Origin: an uncultured Gardnerella sp.
Lineage (GTDB): Bacteria; Actinomycetota; Actinomycetes; Actinomycetales; Bifidobacteriaceae
Assembly: GCA_947252975.1 (NCBI GenBank)
Contig: CAMXWX010000001.1
Location: 1-64,000, forward strand
DNA length: 64,000 bases
Direction: 5' to 3'
Part shown: positions 11,690 through 20,591 of the stretch, piece after piece
Numbering within the stretch: position 1 is the first letter of the stretch
Layout: every line of letters begins with the position of its first letter
Program-made: the position numbers and the translations under genes
The notes under the pieces: generated by a model
Databases searched by the model: none
What the model was told of the DNA's origin: nothing
What the model saw: the letters and a program-made list of their open reading frames with translations, nothing else

Positions 11690-13048
11690 GTGACTTTAAA
11701 GAACGTAGGCGGTTTTATACGCGACTTTTTGCGCGACTTTTCGGATCGCATTCTTAAAACACTTAAGCATCTTAGATGGAAGATGGTTCTTGCAGGCGTA
11801 GTTGTTGGCCTTGTTTCGGGAGCGCTTGTAGCAACTTATAGACTTGGGATTGAGTACGGAACCGATTTTGCGCGATGGATGTATGCGCGAATGCTGCAAA
11901 ACATGCTTTGGATTGCGCCTTGCGTGATTTTTGCGATTGTTGCTGGATTCTTTATTGGCTGGATGAGTCGCAAAGAAAGCATGGCGTCTGGAAGCGGCAT
12001 TCCACAAGTTGTTGGATACGTTCAGCGCGGTCTAAAAATGTGTTGGAACACTATTTTGCCTGTTCGATTTGTAGGCGGATTGTTGGGTTCGCTATTTGGC
12101 TTATCTCTTGGGCGCGAAGGCCCTTCGATTCAAATCGGAGCTTGCGGCGCGCAAATGATGTCTCGCATTTTTAGAAAAGGCAATAAAAACGATACGCAAG
12201 AACACTATGTTGTAACCGCTGGAGCTGCAGCTGGCTTATCTGCAGCATTTAGCGCTCCACTTTCTGGGCTTATGTTTGCTATGGAAGAAGTTCAACACGG
12301 ATTGTCTTCTACAGTTCTTATGGGAGCTGCTGCTGCATCTATTTGCGCGGACTTTGTGTCTCAAACATGCTTTGGACTTCGGCCTGTTTTAGACTTTGGA
12401 AAGATTCCAGACTTGCCAATGACGCTTCATTTTTGGCTGATTCCGCTTGGCATTTTTGCGGGACTTATTGGCTCTTTAATGAACAGATCCTTGCTTGGAT
12501 TACAAACGCTGTATAAGTATTTGCCAAAGTGGGCTCCCGTATCTGTAGCATGCTTAATCGCGATTCCTGTTGGCTTATATTTGCCAGAAGTTCTTGGCGG
12601 AGGCTCGAATCTTGTTAAGCTCTCTGAATATGGAAAAGCAAGCATAGCGCTTCTGTGCATTCTGTTTGTTGCAAAAATGCTATTTACTTCTACAAGCTTT
12701 GGGTGCGGAGCGCCTGGCGGAATTTTTATGCCAATTCTTGCTGTTGGAGCGCTAGCAGGCGGCGTTGCTGCGCGCGCAATAATAAGCATTCCGATTCTTG
12801 GCATTGACGCAAAGCTAATGCCAATTTTTACAGTGTGTGTTATGGCTGGCACGCTTTCGGCTTCTGTAAAAGCTCCGCTCACTTCGATTTTGCTAACTGT
12901 AGAAATGTCGGGAACAATGATTCACACTCTTCCAGTTGCTGCATCTGCTTTTATTGCGCTTCTTGTATCCGATATTTTGCACACTAAGCCAATCTATGGC
13001 GAACTTCTGGAAAGGTACATGGCTTCCAATCCAAAACTCGTGCGCTAA
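11690..13048 (+). CDS. ClC family chloride/anion transporter
   Basis: A ClC-type membrane protein of 452 residues with the GSGIPQ selectivity loop (anion-coordinating serine), GREGPSIQIG (gating glutamate) and GGIFMP motif. The FSAPLSGLMFAMEEVQ helix keeps the internal proton-transfer glutamate, so a 2Cl-/H+ antiporter is more likely than a channel. The serine in the first loop also argues against the fluoride-selective CLC-F class, although the gene follows two fluoride-channel genes after 131 bp. No C-terminal CBS domains. Start is GTG with only a weak AGG upstream. Confidence 0.9.
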   Translation: MTLKNVGGFIRDFLRDFSDRILKTLKHLRWKMVLAGVVVGLVSGALVATYRLGIEYGTDFARWMYARMLQNMLWIAPCVIFAIVAGFFIGWMSRKESMASGSGIPQVVGYVQRGLKMCWNTILPVRFVGGLLGSLFGLSLGREGPSIQIGACGAQMMSRIFRKGNKNDTQEHYVVTAGAAAGLSAAFSAPLSGLMFAMEEVQHGLSSTVLMGAAAASICADFVSQTCFGLRPVLDFGKIPDLPMTLHFWLIPLGIFAGLIGSLMNRSLLGLQTLYKYLPKWAPVSVACLIAIPVGLYLPEVLGGGSNLVKLSEYGKASIALLCILFVAKMLFTSTSFGCGAPGGIFMPILAVGALAGGVAARAIISIPILGIDAKLMPIFTVCVMAGTLSASVKAPLTSILLTVEMSGTMIHTLPVAASAFIALLVSDILHTKPIYGELLERYMASNPKLVR

Positions 13049-13162
13049 TATGCTTATACAAAAATACGCTAAAACAGCAATGTGGATAACTTTTTGGCGG
13101 ATTTGCAACGTTTATTGAGCCTTTAACCACATTCTTACAAAAGTATTGCTTATTTATTTTGT

Positions 13163-14314
13163 ATGCGATTCAATAGCTGCATGAGCAATATGAGTATTGA
13201 TAACTACGATGCGCCTTCGTGCGCCGCTAGGGTACTTAACACGTACCCTCCGCAGGCGAGTGCACTTAAAAACGCCATTAATCAGTCTAATAATGTTAAC
13301 GACTCAACTGTTATTGCATCTTTTAATCGCAGTTGTGAACTGGATGAAAATCCTACGTTCAACAAAGATTTTGGCGTTATAAGCAATCGTGTTCTTCAAG
13401 ACAATCGCAATAATAGTGTTGCTCAAAAAACTACTGGAAGCTTGAACTATTCGCTAAAGCCTTTTCCAAAAAATGTTGTAATTGGTTCTGCAGCAAATAG
13501 CGGAATTGGCTTAAGCACTACTCTTGCACTTCTTGCAAGCAATATTGCTAGTAAAAAATACGTTGTAGCTTTAATCGATGCAGATATTTCTAATGGCGGT
13601 TTAGATGTTTTGCTTGGATTAGAGCAAGACGAAGGCAGAAGATTGCAAGAGGTTCAAGCTCCTTTAGGAAGATTAGACGGTTACGTTTTGCGTTGCGAGC
13701 TTTTGCACTGGAACAACGTGGATATTTTGGCCTATTCTCCTTGGAAAAATCAGGAGCCTAAGCCGTGGGTTATTGAGGCTGCAATTAGGGGTCTTGCTAA
13801 AGCTTGCGACGTTGTGATTGTAGATATTGGATCTGGATTTTCGGCAAGAAGACTTTTACAGAATCTTCCTCCCCTAGCGCATGTTCCAACAATTTTTGCA
13901 TCGGAGCTTAGCGTTTTAGGTTTAGCTCGATTGCGAGCGCATATAAAAAATCTAGAGTCGGATCATAAAAATTACGCGGAAAATCTAACTTATATTGTTG
14001 CAGGCTTAAATCCACGCGGGCTTTCTAGCAGATTTTGCCCAGTAGAGATTACAGAAGCTTGTGATTATTTGCTTTGCAATGTAGAAGGCCCAATTGGTCA
14101 CGATTCTAAGATGTACGAAGACATAATTGGCGGATATGGGATTAGAAGCATACCAAAATGCGCGCAAAGTGCGGTAGAAAAAATCACCATATGGCTGCTT
14201 GGCGACTCGCGTAAATCGGGTTTAATGGCATCTAACACGCAAAGTAATTCTTCTTACGCATTTGGCAGATTTTCAAAAATAGTGGGTGGTAGGCATGGCT
14301 TTACAAGATATTGA
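13163..14314 (+). CDS. CpaE/Ssd-like P-loop-related protein of the Tad locus
   Basis: ParA/MinD-superfamily protein found beside actinobacterial TadA genes (the 'helicase/secretion neighbourhood' CpaE-like or septum-site Ssd-like group). About 100 poorly conserved N-terminal residues precede VVIGSAANSGIGLSTTLALLAS, where a Walker A loop would be, but the lysines are missing (IGLST in place of GKST). The second motif VALIDADISNGGLDVLLGLE and the VVIVDIGSG strand are kept. It probably places or regulates the pilus machine and may not hydrolyse ATP. First gene of the locus; it overlaps tadA by 20 bp. Confidence 0.8.
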   Translation: MRFNSCMSNMSIDNYDAPSCAARVLNTYPPQASALKNAINQSNNVNDSTVIASFNRSCELDENPTFNKDFGVISNRVLQDNRNNSVAQKTTGSLNYSLKPFPKNVVIGSAANSGIGLSTTLALLASNIASKKYVVALIDADISNGGLDVLLGLEQDEGRRLQEVQAPLGRLDGYVLRCELLHWNNVDILAYSPWKNQEPKPWVIEAAIRGLAKACDVVIVDIGSGFSARRLLQNLPPLAHVPTIFASELSVLGLARLRAHIKNLESDHKNYAENLTYIVAGLNPRGLSSRFCPVEITEACDYLLCNVEGPIGHDSKMYEDIIGGYGIRSIPKCAQSAVEKITIWLLGDSRKSGLMASNTQSNSSYAFGRFSKIVGGRHGFTRY

Positions 14315-15329
14315 TTTTGGAATTTTGCAAGATATTGCAGATAATCCCAATGTAACAGATATTGTTGTTACAGGTGAGGGAAGAGTTTGGGCAGACTTTG
14401 GGCTTGGGCTTAATGAATACAATCCAAGAATCCCGTTTGATAATCCCAGTGTTTTGCGCGAATATGCCGTCTGGCTTTGTGCTCAATTGGGTAAACGATT
14501 AGACGACGCATGCCCAATTGCAGACGCTTCTAGTCCACTTGGTGTGCGAATTCACGCGCTTATTGCACCAATAGTTTTGAGCGGAGCTGCCATTTCGATT
14601 CGCTTCCCTGCACTAAAGCACTACTGTTTAACGGAACTTAGCAGCAAAGGCATGTTTCCAATTGAGCTATCTAGGATTCTTTATTTGCTTGTTGAGAGTC
14701 GCGCAAATATTTTGATTACAGGTAGCACGGGTTCGGGAAAAACAACACTTATGAAGGCTCTATTAGCTTCTTGTAATCCAAAAGACAGAATAGTTACTGT
14801 TGAAGAAACTAGGGAATTGGGCTGTGTTTCTAACGATTACGTTTCTTTAGCAACAAGAGAAGCAAACGTTGAAGGCGCAGGATGCATTGATTTACAAGAG
14901 CTTGTAAAAGCCACTTTGCGAATGCGACCAGACAGAATCATTTTAGGAGAATGCAGAGGCAAAGAAATCGCTGATTTATTGCGCGTTTTTACATGCGGAC
15001 ACAAAGGCGGAATGACGACTTTGCACGCAGATAAAGTACAAAAAGTTCCAGCGCGATTAATGGCACTTGGTCTGCTCGCAGGGCTGGAGCCAATGGCACT
15101 TTGCGCTCTTGCTGCAGACGCATTCGACGTTGTTATTCACGTTGAGCGCGTAAACGGGATACGCGTTGTAAAGGAGCTTGGAGTTTTAAGATCTAATGAT
15201 TCTGGCGCACTAGAAGGCGTTCCTGTTTTAAGAGTTAAAGACACGCAAATAGAGGCCACTTTAGCATGGAAAGAGTTTTCGTCTAAATGGCATTTGCCAC
15301 TAAATTCGCAAATAGTTTTAAGAGCTTAA
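14295..15329 (+). CDS. tadA: TadA/CpaF-type secretion ATPase
   Basis: Hexameric motor ATPase driving assembly of the Tad/Flp pilus. Walker A is ITGSTGSGKTTLMKALL near residue 145, the Asp box is IVTVEETRELG, Walker B is MRPDRIILGECRGKE and the His box is GHKGGMTTLHAD. ATG at 14295 is chosen because GGTGGTAGG lies just upstream; the frame is open to a GTG at 14286. Length (344 residues) matches the short actinobacterial form lacking a long N-terminal extension. It overlaps the CpaE-like gene and is followed by tadB and tadC. Confidence 0.92.
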   Translation: MALQDIDFGILQDIADNPNVTDIVVTGEGRVWADFGLGLNEYNPRIPFDNPSVLREYAVWLCAQLGKRLDDACPIADASSPLGVRIHALIAPIVLSGAAISIRFPALKHYCLTELSSKGMFPIELSRILYLLVESRANILITGSTGSGKTTLMKALLASCNPKDRIVTVEETRELGCVSNDYVSLATREANVEGAGCIDLQELVKATLRMRPDRIILGECRGKEIADLLRVFTCGHKGGMTTLHADKVQKVPARLMALGLLAGLEPMALCALAADAFDVVIHVERVNGIRVVKELGVLRSNDSGALEGVPVLRVKDTQIEATLAWKEFSSKWHLPLNSQIVLRA

Positions 15330-15401
15330 CAGGCAAAACAAGCAAAAATAAGGCAAAACAAGCAAACTAACAAGCAAAAATGAGCTAACAAAGGATTTAA
15401 C

Positions 15402-16040
15402 ATGAGTATTGAAGAGTCGCTAGCATCTCTTGTTGCATCTTTGAAATCGGGAGCTTCGTTTGAGTCGATTATTAGCGTATGCTCCGATTGCAATTCTAAT
15501 GGCGATGCGCGCAAAGCATACAACAAGCAAATAAATGCAGAATCCATATTACAGTGGTTTGATTCTAGACTAAGCGAAAGCACAATCACGTCTAGTTTAG
15601 ATAGCTCTTTCAAAAACGCGAAGAATACAAAGAATACAAAAAATTATAAAAATGCCAAAAAACAAAAAGACATTCGTAAAATAGCGCAATCTCTTATGAG
15701 TGTATACAAATTAAGTAATTCGATTGGCTGCCCAATGGCAGATTGCGTTCAATCTGTTGCGGATTCTTATTATGCAAACAAAAGGGTTGATGATTTAAGC
15801 GCGGAAGTTTTTGCAATGCCAAAAGCCACTATTAAGTTGCTTATTGCACTGCCATTTTTGTCTCTTTTAACTGGTCAGCTTTTGGGAGCAAACCCAATAC
15901 TAATGATTTTTACAAACTACAAGGGCTATACGCTTTTAGGCGTTGGAATGGCATTTTACGCGGTTGGAGTTATTTGGGTTGCGCGCATCCTTAAAAATTC
16001 TAGAAACGCAATGCAATCTGCTTCTTTTAATGGCAATTAA
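15402..16040 (+). CDS. tadB: TadB-like pilus assembly membrane protein
   Basis: Type II secretion F-domain protein of the Tad inner-membrane platform. The protein is short (212 residues) with a soluble N-terminal half, the helical IAQSLMSVYKLSNSIGCPMADCVQSVADSY motif split across the F domain, then two C-terminal membrane segments (KLLIALPFLSLLTGQLLG and GYTLLGVGMAFYAVGVIWVA). Residues 65-90 hold a Lys/Asn-rich low-complexity stretch (KNAKNTKNTKNYKNAKKQK). ATG with AAGGA upstream. Confidence 0.75.
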   Translation: MSIEESLASLVASLKSGASFESIISVCSDCNSNGDARKAYNKQINAESILQWFDSRLSESTITSSLDSSFKNAKNTKNTKNYKNAKKQKDIRKIAQSLMSVYKLSNSIGCPMADCVQSVADSYYANKRVDDLSAEVFAMPKATIKLLIALPFLSLLTGQLLGANPILMIFTNYKGYTLLGVGMAFYAVGVIWVARILKNSRNAMQSASFNGN

Positions 16041-16117
16041 AACGCAATCAAAACAGCAATAAAAAAATAATCTAAGAAGTATTTTTAGTCAAAACTTAAT
16101 GCAGTAAAGGAGGATAA

Positions 16118-16735
16118 ATGCTAAGAGCAATTATTATTTGGCTTATTTTAGTTGCGTACATAATTATTTTGTGCAAACTTTTTTCTAAGCAAATGGCATC
16201 TAGCTCACTCTATGAGCGCGCTGTTAAGCCGAGCATTTTTATGCAAAACACTTACGATTTTAGACAAAACATAATAAGCGATATAGACCCGATTCTTGGT
16301 TTGCAAATGATAATAGTTGCACTAAAAAGTGGTGTTGCAATAACTAGAGCACTAGACGTAGTTGGTTGTTCTTTGCCTGCATCAAAAGGAATTTGGCTAA
16401 GTCGCGTTTCTAAGGCGCTTATTTCGGGCAGCACTTGGAGAGAAGCTTGGAGTGAGCCACATGTTTGCTTTAGTAAAAAAGATAAGAACGCTTACACGTC
16501 TTTGATTTTGAGCACATGGCTAAAAAATTCTTTGCGTGAATCTTGGATTTACGGAAGCTCCCCCGTACCAGTACTTAACGCCGTTTTGCAAAACTACGAG
16601 CAATCAATGAAGAATGTTGCAAAAAAAGAAAGTTCTAAACTTTCTGTACGACTTCTTTTACCAGTTGGATTGTGCTTTTTGCCAGCGTTTATTTTTGTTG
16701 GCATTTTGCCAACAGTTGTATCATTTATGCACTAG
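16118..16735 (+). CDS. tadC: TadC-like pilus assembly membrane protein
   Basis: Second F-domain platform protein. An N-terminal membrane helix (AIIIWLILVAYIIILCKLF), a soluble helical domain with ALKSGVAITRALDVVG and a C-terminal membrane segment (LLLPVGLCFLPAFIFVGILPTVVSF) that is the usual conserved end of T2SF proteins. The start has a near-perfect AAAGGAGG site (about 16105-16112). It lies between tadB and the pilin gene. Confidence 0.8.
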   Translation: MLRAIIIWLILVAYIIILCKLFSKQMASSSLYERAVKPSIFMQNTYDFRQNIISDIDPILGLQMIIVALKSGVAITRALDVVGCSLPASKGIWLSRVSKALISGSTWREAWSEPHVCFSKKDKNAYTSLILSTWLKNSLRESWIYGSSPVPVLNAVLQNYEQSMKNVAKKESSKLSVRLLLPVGLCFLPAFIFVGILPTVVSFMH

Positions 16736-16885
16736 CTGCAAATCGAAGTGAAAAATCGCAGTGAAAACGATTTTATATAAAAAGTCGCATATAAAAGTCT
16801 TAAAAATGGCACTTAAAAATTTGTATCCAAACTGGGTACATAAATAAAAAATAAACAATAAATAAAAGAAAGGAAGGTAAGTAAC

Positions 16886-17161
16886 ATGAAAACAATTGCT
16901 AAAGCATTTTCAAAACTTTGTTGCAAGTTTACAACAAACGCAAACAAAGGATTGATTAAAGCAGAACAGGCGTGCAATAGTATGCAAAACCGCTTGGATA
17001 ACAGTCTAAAGAAACTAGACGAAGGAGCGGTTACTGCAGAATATGCGGTTGTTCTTATAGCTGCTACAGCTTTTGCAACAGTTCTTATTGCTATTGCTAA
17101 GTCGGATGCTGTGCACAAAGCTATTGGCGAACTTGTTAAAAGAGCTTTGCACGTTAGCTAA
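16886..17161 (+). CDS. Flp-like pilin (DUF4244-type)
   Basis: 91-residue prepilin. A basic leader of about 47 residues ends with DEG, followed by AVTAEYAVVLIAATAFATVLIAIA: a class-III prepilin-peptidase site (Gly before Ala, Glu at +5) leading straight into the hydrophobic assembly helix. Preceded by GAAAGGAAGG at about 16867-16876, a strong ribosome site suited to a major structural subunit, and by a 150-bp spacer likely to hold its own promoter. Predicted major subunit of the Tad pilus. The leader is longer than in classic Flp. Confidence 0.85.
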   Translation: MKTIAKAFSKLCCKFTTNANKGLIKAEQACNSMQNRLDNSLKKLDEGAVTAEYAVVLIAATAFATVLIAIAKSDAVHKAIGELVKRALHVS

Positions 17162-17353
17162 TGTAAAGAAGAATATAAGTTGTTAAGCACTGCGTGAAAC
17201 ATTGCGTGAAACATTATGAAGCTCTTGTTGATATTTAACAAGATTCGATGAGATTAAACAAGATTCAGATTAAACAAGATTAAAACAAGATTAAACGAAT
17301 GCTAAAGAACTAAGCATAAACACTAATAATGGAGATTCACTAATGCGAAAGAA
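17162..17353 (+). repeat. Spacer with ACAAGATTAAA-type repeats and a four-codon leader ORF before tadE
   Basis: Between 17236 and 17300 an AACAAGATT(AAA) motif occurs four or five times in imperfect tandem, and GCGTGAAACATT occurs twice near 17190-17213. A good GGAG (about 17331-17334) sits 8 nt before ATG 17343, which opens a mini-ORF of only four codons (Met-Arg-Lys-Lys) whose TGA overlaps the tadE ATG at 17354 as ATGA. Confidence 0.6.
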
Positions 17354-17824
17354 ATGAGAAAAATGAAGAATTATACGTTTTTGAATATTTTCAACAAAAG
17401 GAATGCAAAAAATACGAGCATAAATAGTTACAAGCACACTAAATTCACTAAATTCACTAAAGATGCTAAAGATGTTAAAGATGTTAAAGATGTTAAAGAT
17501 TCAGGTGCAGTAACCGCAGAATTTACGATTATTCTACCTACAGTTGCGATTCTTGCTATAGTGTTAATTTTTGTAGGCAAATCAGTAGTAAATACAATGA
17601 ATTGCAACGATGCAGCAGGCCAAGTTGCCTACTACATTGCATCTACACACGATTCTAAAGAAGCTCAAAATATAGTGCATAAAGTATCTGGAAAAAATAG
17701 TTCTGTAAAAGTCGAATATGTTGGAAATATGGCAGATATTGTTGTTAGTTGCCCGGTTGTGCCAGACCCGCTGAAGATTTTGCCAATGCAAGTAGAAGCG
17801 CGCATTAGTCAGGTTTTAATATGA
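17354..17824 (+). CDS. TadE-like minor pseudopilin
   Basis: Short basic N-terminus, a repetitive Lys/Asp stretch, then DSG followed by AVTAEFTIILPTVAILAIVLIFVGKSVV: the same prepilin-peptidase type cut and hydrophobic helix as the Flp pilin, with the small globular C-terminal domain typical of TadE. Residues 29-49 are encoded by seven 9-bp units (17438-17500), giving TKF-TKF-TKD-AKD-VKD-VKD-VKD. It overlaps the next gene by 4 bp. Translation may be coupled to the upstream mini-ORF. Confidence 0.78.
   Translation: MRKMKNYTFLNIFNKRNAKNTSINSYKHTKFTKFTKDAKDVKDVKDVKDSGAVTAEFTIILPTVAILAIVLIFVGKSVVNTMNCNDAAGQVAYYIASTHDSKEAQNIVHKVSGKNSSVKVEYVGNMADIVVSCPVVPDPLKILPMQVEARISQVLI
17438..17500 (+). repeat. 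9-bp in-frame tandem repeat in tadE
   Basis: Seven units: ACTAAATTC twice, ACTAAAGAT, then GCT/GTT AAAGAT units; the last three GTTAAAGAT units are identical. Unit length is a multiple of three, so slippage would change length of the pre-helix leader without a frameshift. Confidence 0.85.
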
Positions 17825-18225
17825 ATCAAAAAAGAGCTAAGCGATTAATAACGCAATGCTTAAAAGCTAAACATTTACACGGAGCGGATTGCGGATCTGG
17901 AACTATGCTTGGCATAGGATTAGTAACCGCAATCTGCTCTATTCTGGTTCTTTGTGCGGTTATTGGAACGATTCTTGTTTCAAAACATCGCGCCTACGCG
18001 TTAGCAAATGCAGCGGCAATATCGGGAGCAGTTGCTATACAAAACATGCACGGAGACGCTTGCAAAATCGCGCAAAACACGGCTACAGCAAACAATGCAA
18101 AAATTGAGTCTTGTGTGGAAAAAGATAACGATGTATCGCTAAAATTAAGCGTTCCTTTACACGTTCCAATGGCCTCTAGAATAACAGTAAGCGCTAAAGC
18201 GGGTTTAGTGGATTGTAGCGAGTGA
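17821..18225 (+). CDS. TadE/TadF-like protein (Rv3654c-like)
   Basis: 134 residues: basic N-terminus, then GADCGSG followed by TMLGIGLVTAICSILVLCAVIGTILVSKHRAYALANAAAISGA. This is the pattern of the second TadE-like protein of actinobacterial Tad loci, with a hydrophobic helix followed by the (A/D)xAA(L)aGA-type segment. A pseudopilin cleavage site is less clear than in its neighbours. It starts in the stop of tadE (ATGA) and ends the pilus locus; no prepilin peptidase is seen here, so one is expected elsewhere. Confidence 0.75.
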   Translation: MNQKRAKRLITQCLKAKHLHGADCGSGTMLGIGLVTAICSILVLCAVIGTILVSKHRAYALANAAAISGAVAIQNMHGDACKIAQNTATANNAKIESCVEKDNDVSLKLSVPLHVPMASRITVSAKAGLVDCSE

Positions 18226-18356
18226 ACCATAATGTAACATGTAGTAGAGTGCGCATCGTTAGCATGTCAGTACTTAGATGATTAAAATGGAACAGATGAT
18301 TTGCTTAAACAGTAAGCGGATTTAAGTTAATATCTAGTTGGCGGTAGGTTATAGTT

Positions 18357-20591
18357 ATGGCACTTGCGTTGTATCGAAGATATAGACCAGACACTTTTGA
18401 AGGTGTTATTGGTCAAAATCAGGTTACGATTCCGCTTATTAGAGCACTTGATCAAGGCAAAATTACGCACGCGTATCTGTTTTCTGGACCGCGCGGATGT
18501 GGAAAAACAAGTTCGGCACGAATTTTAGCGCGATGCATTAATTGTGAACAAGGGCCAACTTCTAAGCCGTGCGGAAAATGCCAAAGCTGTAAAGATCTTG
18601 CAACAGGCGGCCCAGGTTCTATAGACGTTGTAGAAATAGACGCAGCAAGTCACAACGGCGTTGACGACGCTAGAGAATTACGCGAGCGTGCAGGATTCGC
18701 ACCAGCAAGAGATAGATATAAGATTTTTATTTTAGACGAAGCTCATATGGTAACTCCTCAAGGCTTTAACGCTTTGCTTAAGATTGTGGAAGAGCCGCCT
18801 GAGCACGTTATGTTTATTTTTGCTACAACTGAGCCAGATAAGGTGATTGGAACAATTCGTTCTAGAACTCACCACTACCCGTTTAGACTAGTTCCGCCAG
18901 AAGTAATGGGGCCGTATTTAGAGAGTATTTGCCAAAAAGAAGGCATTAAAGCACAAAAAGGCGTTCTTCGACTTGCCATGCGCGCAGGCGGCGGCTCCAT
19001 GCGAGACACGCTTTCTGTGTTAGATCAATTGATGATTGGCTCCGTAGATGGCGTTATATCGCTAGATTCTGCGGTTGCTCTTCTTGGATTTACGCCTTCT
19101 AACTTAATCGGAGATGTTGTTGACGCTCTTATTGAAAAAGACGGAGCAAAACTTTACGAAACTGTGCAAAAGGTTATTGTTGGAGGCTTCGATAGTCGCA
19201 AGTTTGTAGAAGATTTGCTTGGTCGCTTGCGCGATTTGTTACTATTGGCTTCTGCTGGAGTAGATAGTGCTAAAAACTTGCTTGGGGATTTATCGCCAGA
19301 AGACATGCAAGTTTTGCAACGTCAATCAAGTCAGCTCACTTTGCGAAGCTTGTCTAGAATGGCAGAAATCGTAAATAATGCTTTTTCAGGAATGGCAAAT
19401 GCTGTTTCGCCTAGAATGAATCTTGAAATTCTTGTTGCACGCTTACTTTGCACTAGAACGGATTCGAGCGAAAACATTCAAACACAAGTTTATGCAAAAA
19501 ATGTTGAAGCGCCAAAAGCGAACGTAAAGCATTTTATTGGGTCGGCTGCGGCAAATGCGATTGAAACTGCAGAAACAGCTGCAAAGTGGCCAGAACAGCC
19601 AGAAAACGCAAACGCTAGCACAAATGCAAATGCAAGCGCAACTACAAGCGCGCCTCAAATTTTAGACGTTGACGAAGCTTGGAACAATCTTGTTAAAAGT
19701 CTTCCAAGCGATGTTCGCGAATACGTAGAAAGAAATCACGTTCCAAAAGTTAGATTAGACGAAAGCAATCCGCTAAAAAGAAAGCTTGTTTTAACATTTG
19801 ATGAGCCTATAAGTCAGCATGCTTTTGCTCTTGCTCTTTGCACGACTGCTCCTTACGATGGCAAAAAAGTGCCAGTTGTTGTTATGAGCAAAGTAAAAGA
19901 CGTTTTTGGTAAAGATGTTTCAATCGCGCCTGATTCTGTTGCGGAAAATGGACAAAAAGTTGAGTCTGTAGCAAAAATGGATCCGCAAAAGCTTGCGCAA
20001 GTTAAGCGCGAATTACTTATGCGCAAAGCTGGAATTGTAAAAGGATTTGGCAAAAACACAAGCGAGAAAAGCGAGTTAAATGCTGATAGCCCTTTAGGCG
20101 GTGATAACCCTTTAGATAATTCTTTAGATGATCATTTAGACGCATCACAAGATGACGCTTGGGCTAGTATGGCTTCCGCTCCAATGGGAGACGCAATTGC
20201 ACCTGCGCGAGCGCAAAATAAAACGCAGTCGCAAGATAAAACTCAGCAATCGCAAGCACTGCATAGTCAGCAAGAAAAGCAAGCAATAAAGCCATTTAAC
20301 AGTGCGCAAAACGTGCAAGAAACGCAAGAAGCTTATCAATCGCAAGAATCATTGCAAGAACAAGCTCCGTCGCAAGAGTCGTCACAAGCACAAACTCATT
20401 CTGCAGAGGGCATAAATGGCGCTCAAGAAGACGAATGCTCAATGCAAGACGAGTCTTTAGAATCCGCTACAAATTTGAGCATAGACGACTTGGAAAAAAT
20501 GTTTGAAGTCAAATCTGTAAAAGAATTCGGCGCAAGCGACCCAAATAATCCTAAAAACGCGCGTGCTCGTAAAAGAAAGCAAGAGGAATAA
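18357..20591 (+). CDS. dnaX: DNA polymerase III subunits gamma/tau
   Basis: Clamp-loader ATPase. ALYRRYRPDTFEGVIGQ opens the AAA+ domain; Walker A is SGPRGCGKTSSARIL, the zinc module is CINCEQGPTSKPCGKCQSC, Walker B is IFILDEAHMV and sensor 1 is FIFATTEPDKV. Domain III continues to about residue 370. The C-terminal third is low complexity, rich in Ala then Gln/Ser, and ends in a basic RKRKQEE. No clear programmed frameshift signal was found, so a single tau-like product is expected. The stop codon is directly abutted by recR. Confidence 0.96.
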   Translation: MALALYRRYRPDTFEGVIGQNQVTIPLIRALDQGKITHAYLFSGPRGCGKTSSARILARCINCEQGPTSKPCGKCQSCKDLATGGPGSIDVVEIDAASHNGVDDARELRERAGFAPARDRYKIFILDEAHMVTPQGFNALLKIVEEPPEHVMFIFATTEPDKVIGTIRSRTHHYPFRLVPPEVMGPYLESICQKEGIKAQKGVLRLAMRAGGGSMRDTLSVLDQLMIGSVDGVISLDSAVALLGFTPSNLIGDVVDALIEKDGAKLYETVQKVIVGGFDSRKFVEDLLGRLRDLLLLASAGVDSAKNLLGDLSPEDMQVLQRQSSQLTLRSLSRMAEIVNNAFSGMANAVSPRMNLEILVARLLCTRTDSSENIQTQVYAKNVEAPKANVKHFIGSAAANAIETAETAAKWPEQPENANASTNANASATTSAPQILDVDEAWNNLVKSLPSDVREYVERNHVPKVRLDESNPLKRKLVLTFDEPISQHAFALALCTTAPYDGKKVPVVVMSKVKDVFGKDVSIAPDSVAENGQKVESVAKMDPQKLAQVKRELLMRKAGIVKGFGKNTSEKSELNADSPLGGDNPLDNSLDDHLDASQDDAWASMASAPMGDAIAPARAQNKTQSQDKTQQSQALHSQQEKQAIKPFNSAQNVQETQEAYQSQESLQEQAPSQESSQAQTHSAEGINGAQEDECSMQDESLESATNLSIDDLEKMFEVKSVKEFGASDPNNPKNARARKRKQEE

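Noticed and set aside
11690-13048. ClC gene as a fluoride-specific CLC-F exporter
   Set aside because: The selectivity loop keeps the serine (GSGIP) typical of chloride transporters, despite the neighbouring crcB genes.
19860-19885. A-rich tract in dnaX (GGCAAAAAAGTG) as a programmed frameshift site
   Set aside because: The six A residues are in frame as AAA AAA after a C, not in the A AAA AAG phase used in Escherichia coli, and no strong downstream stem was seen.
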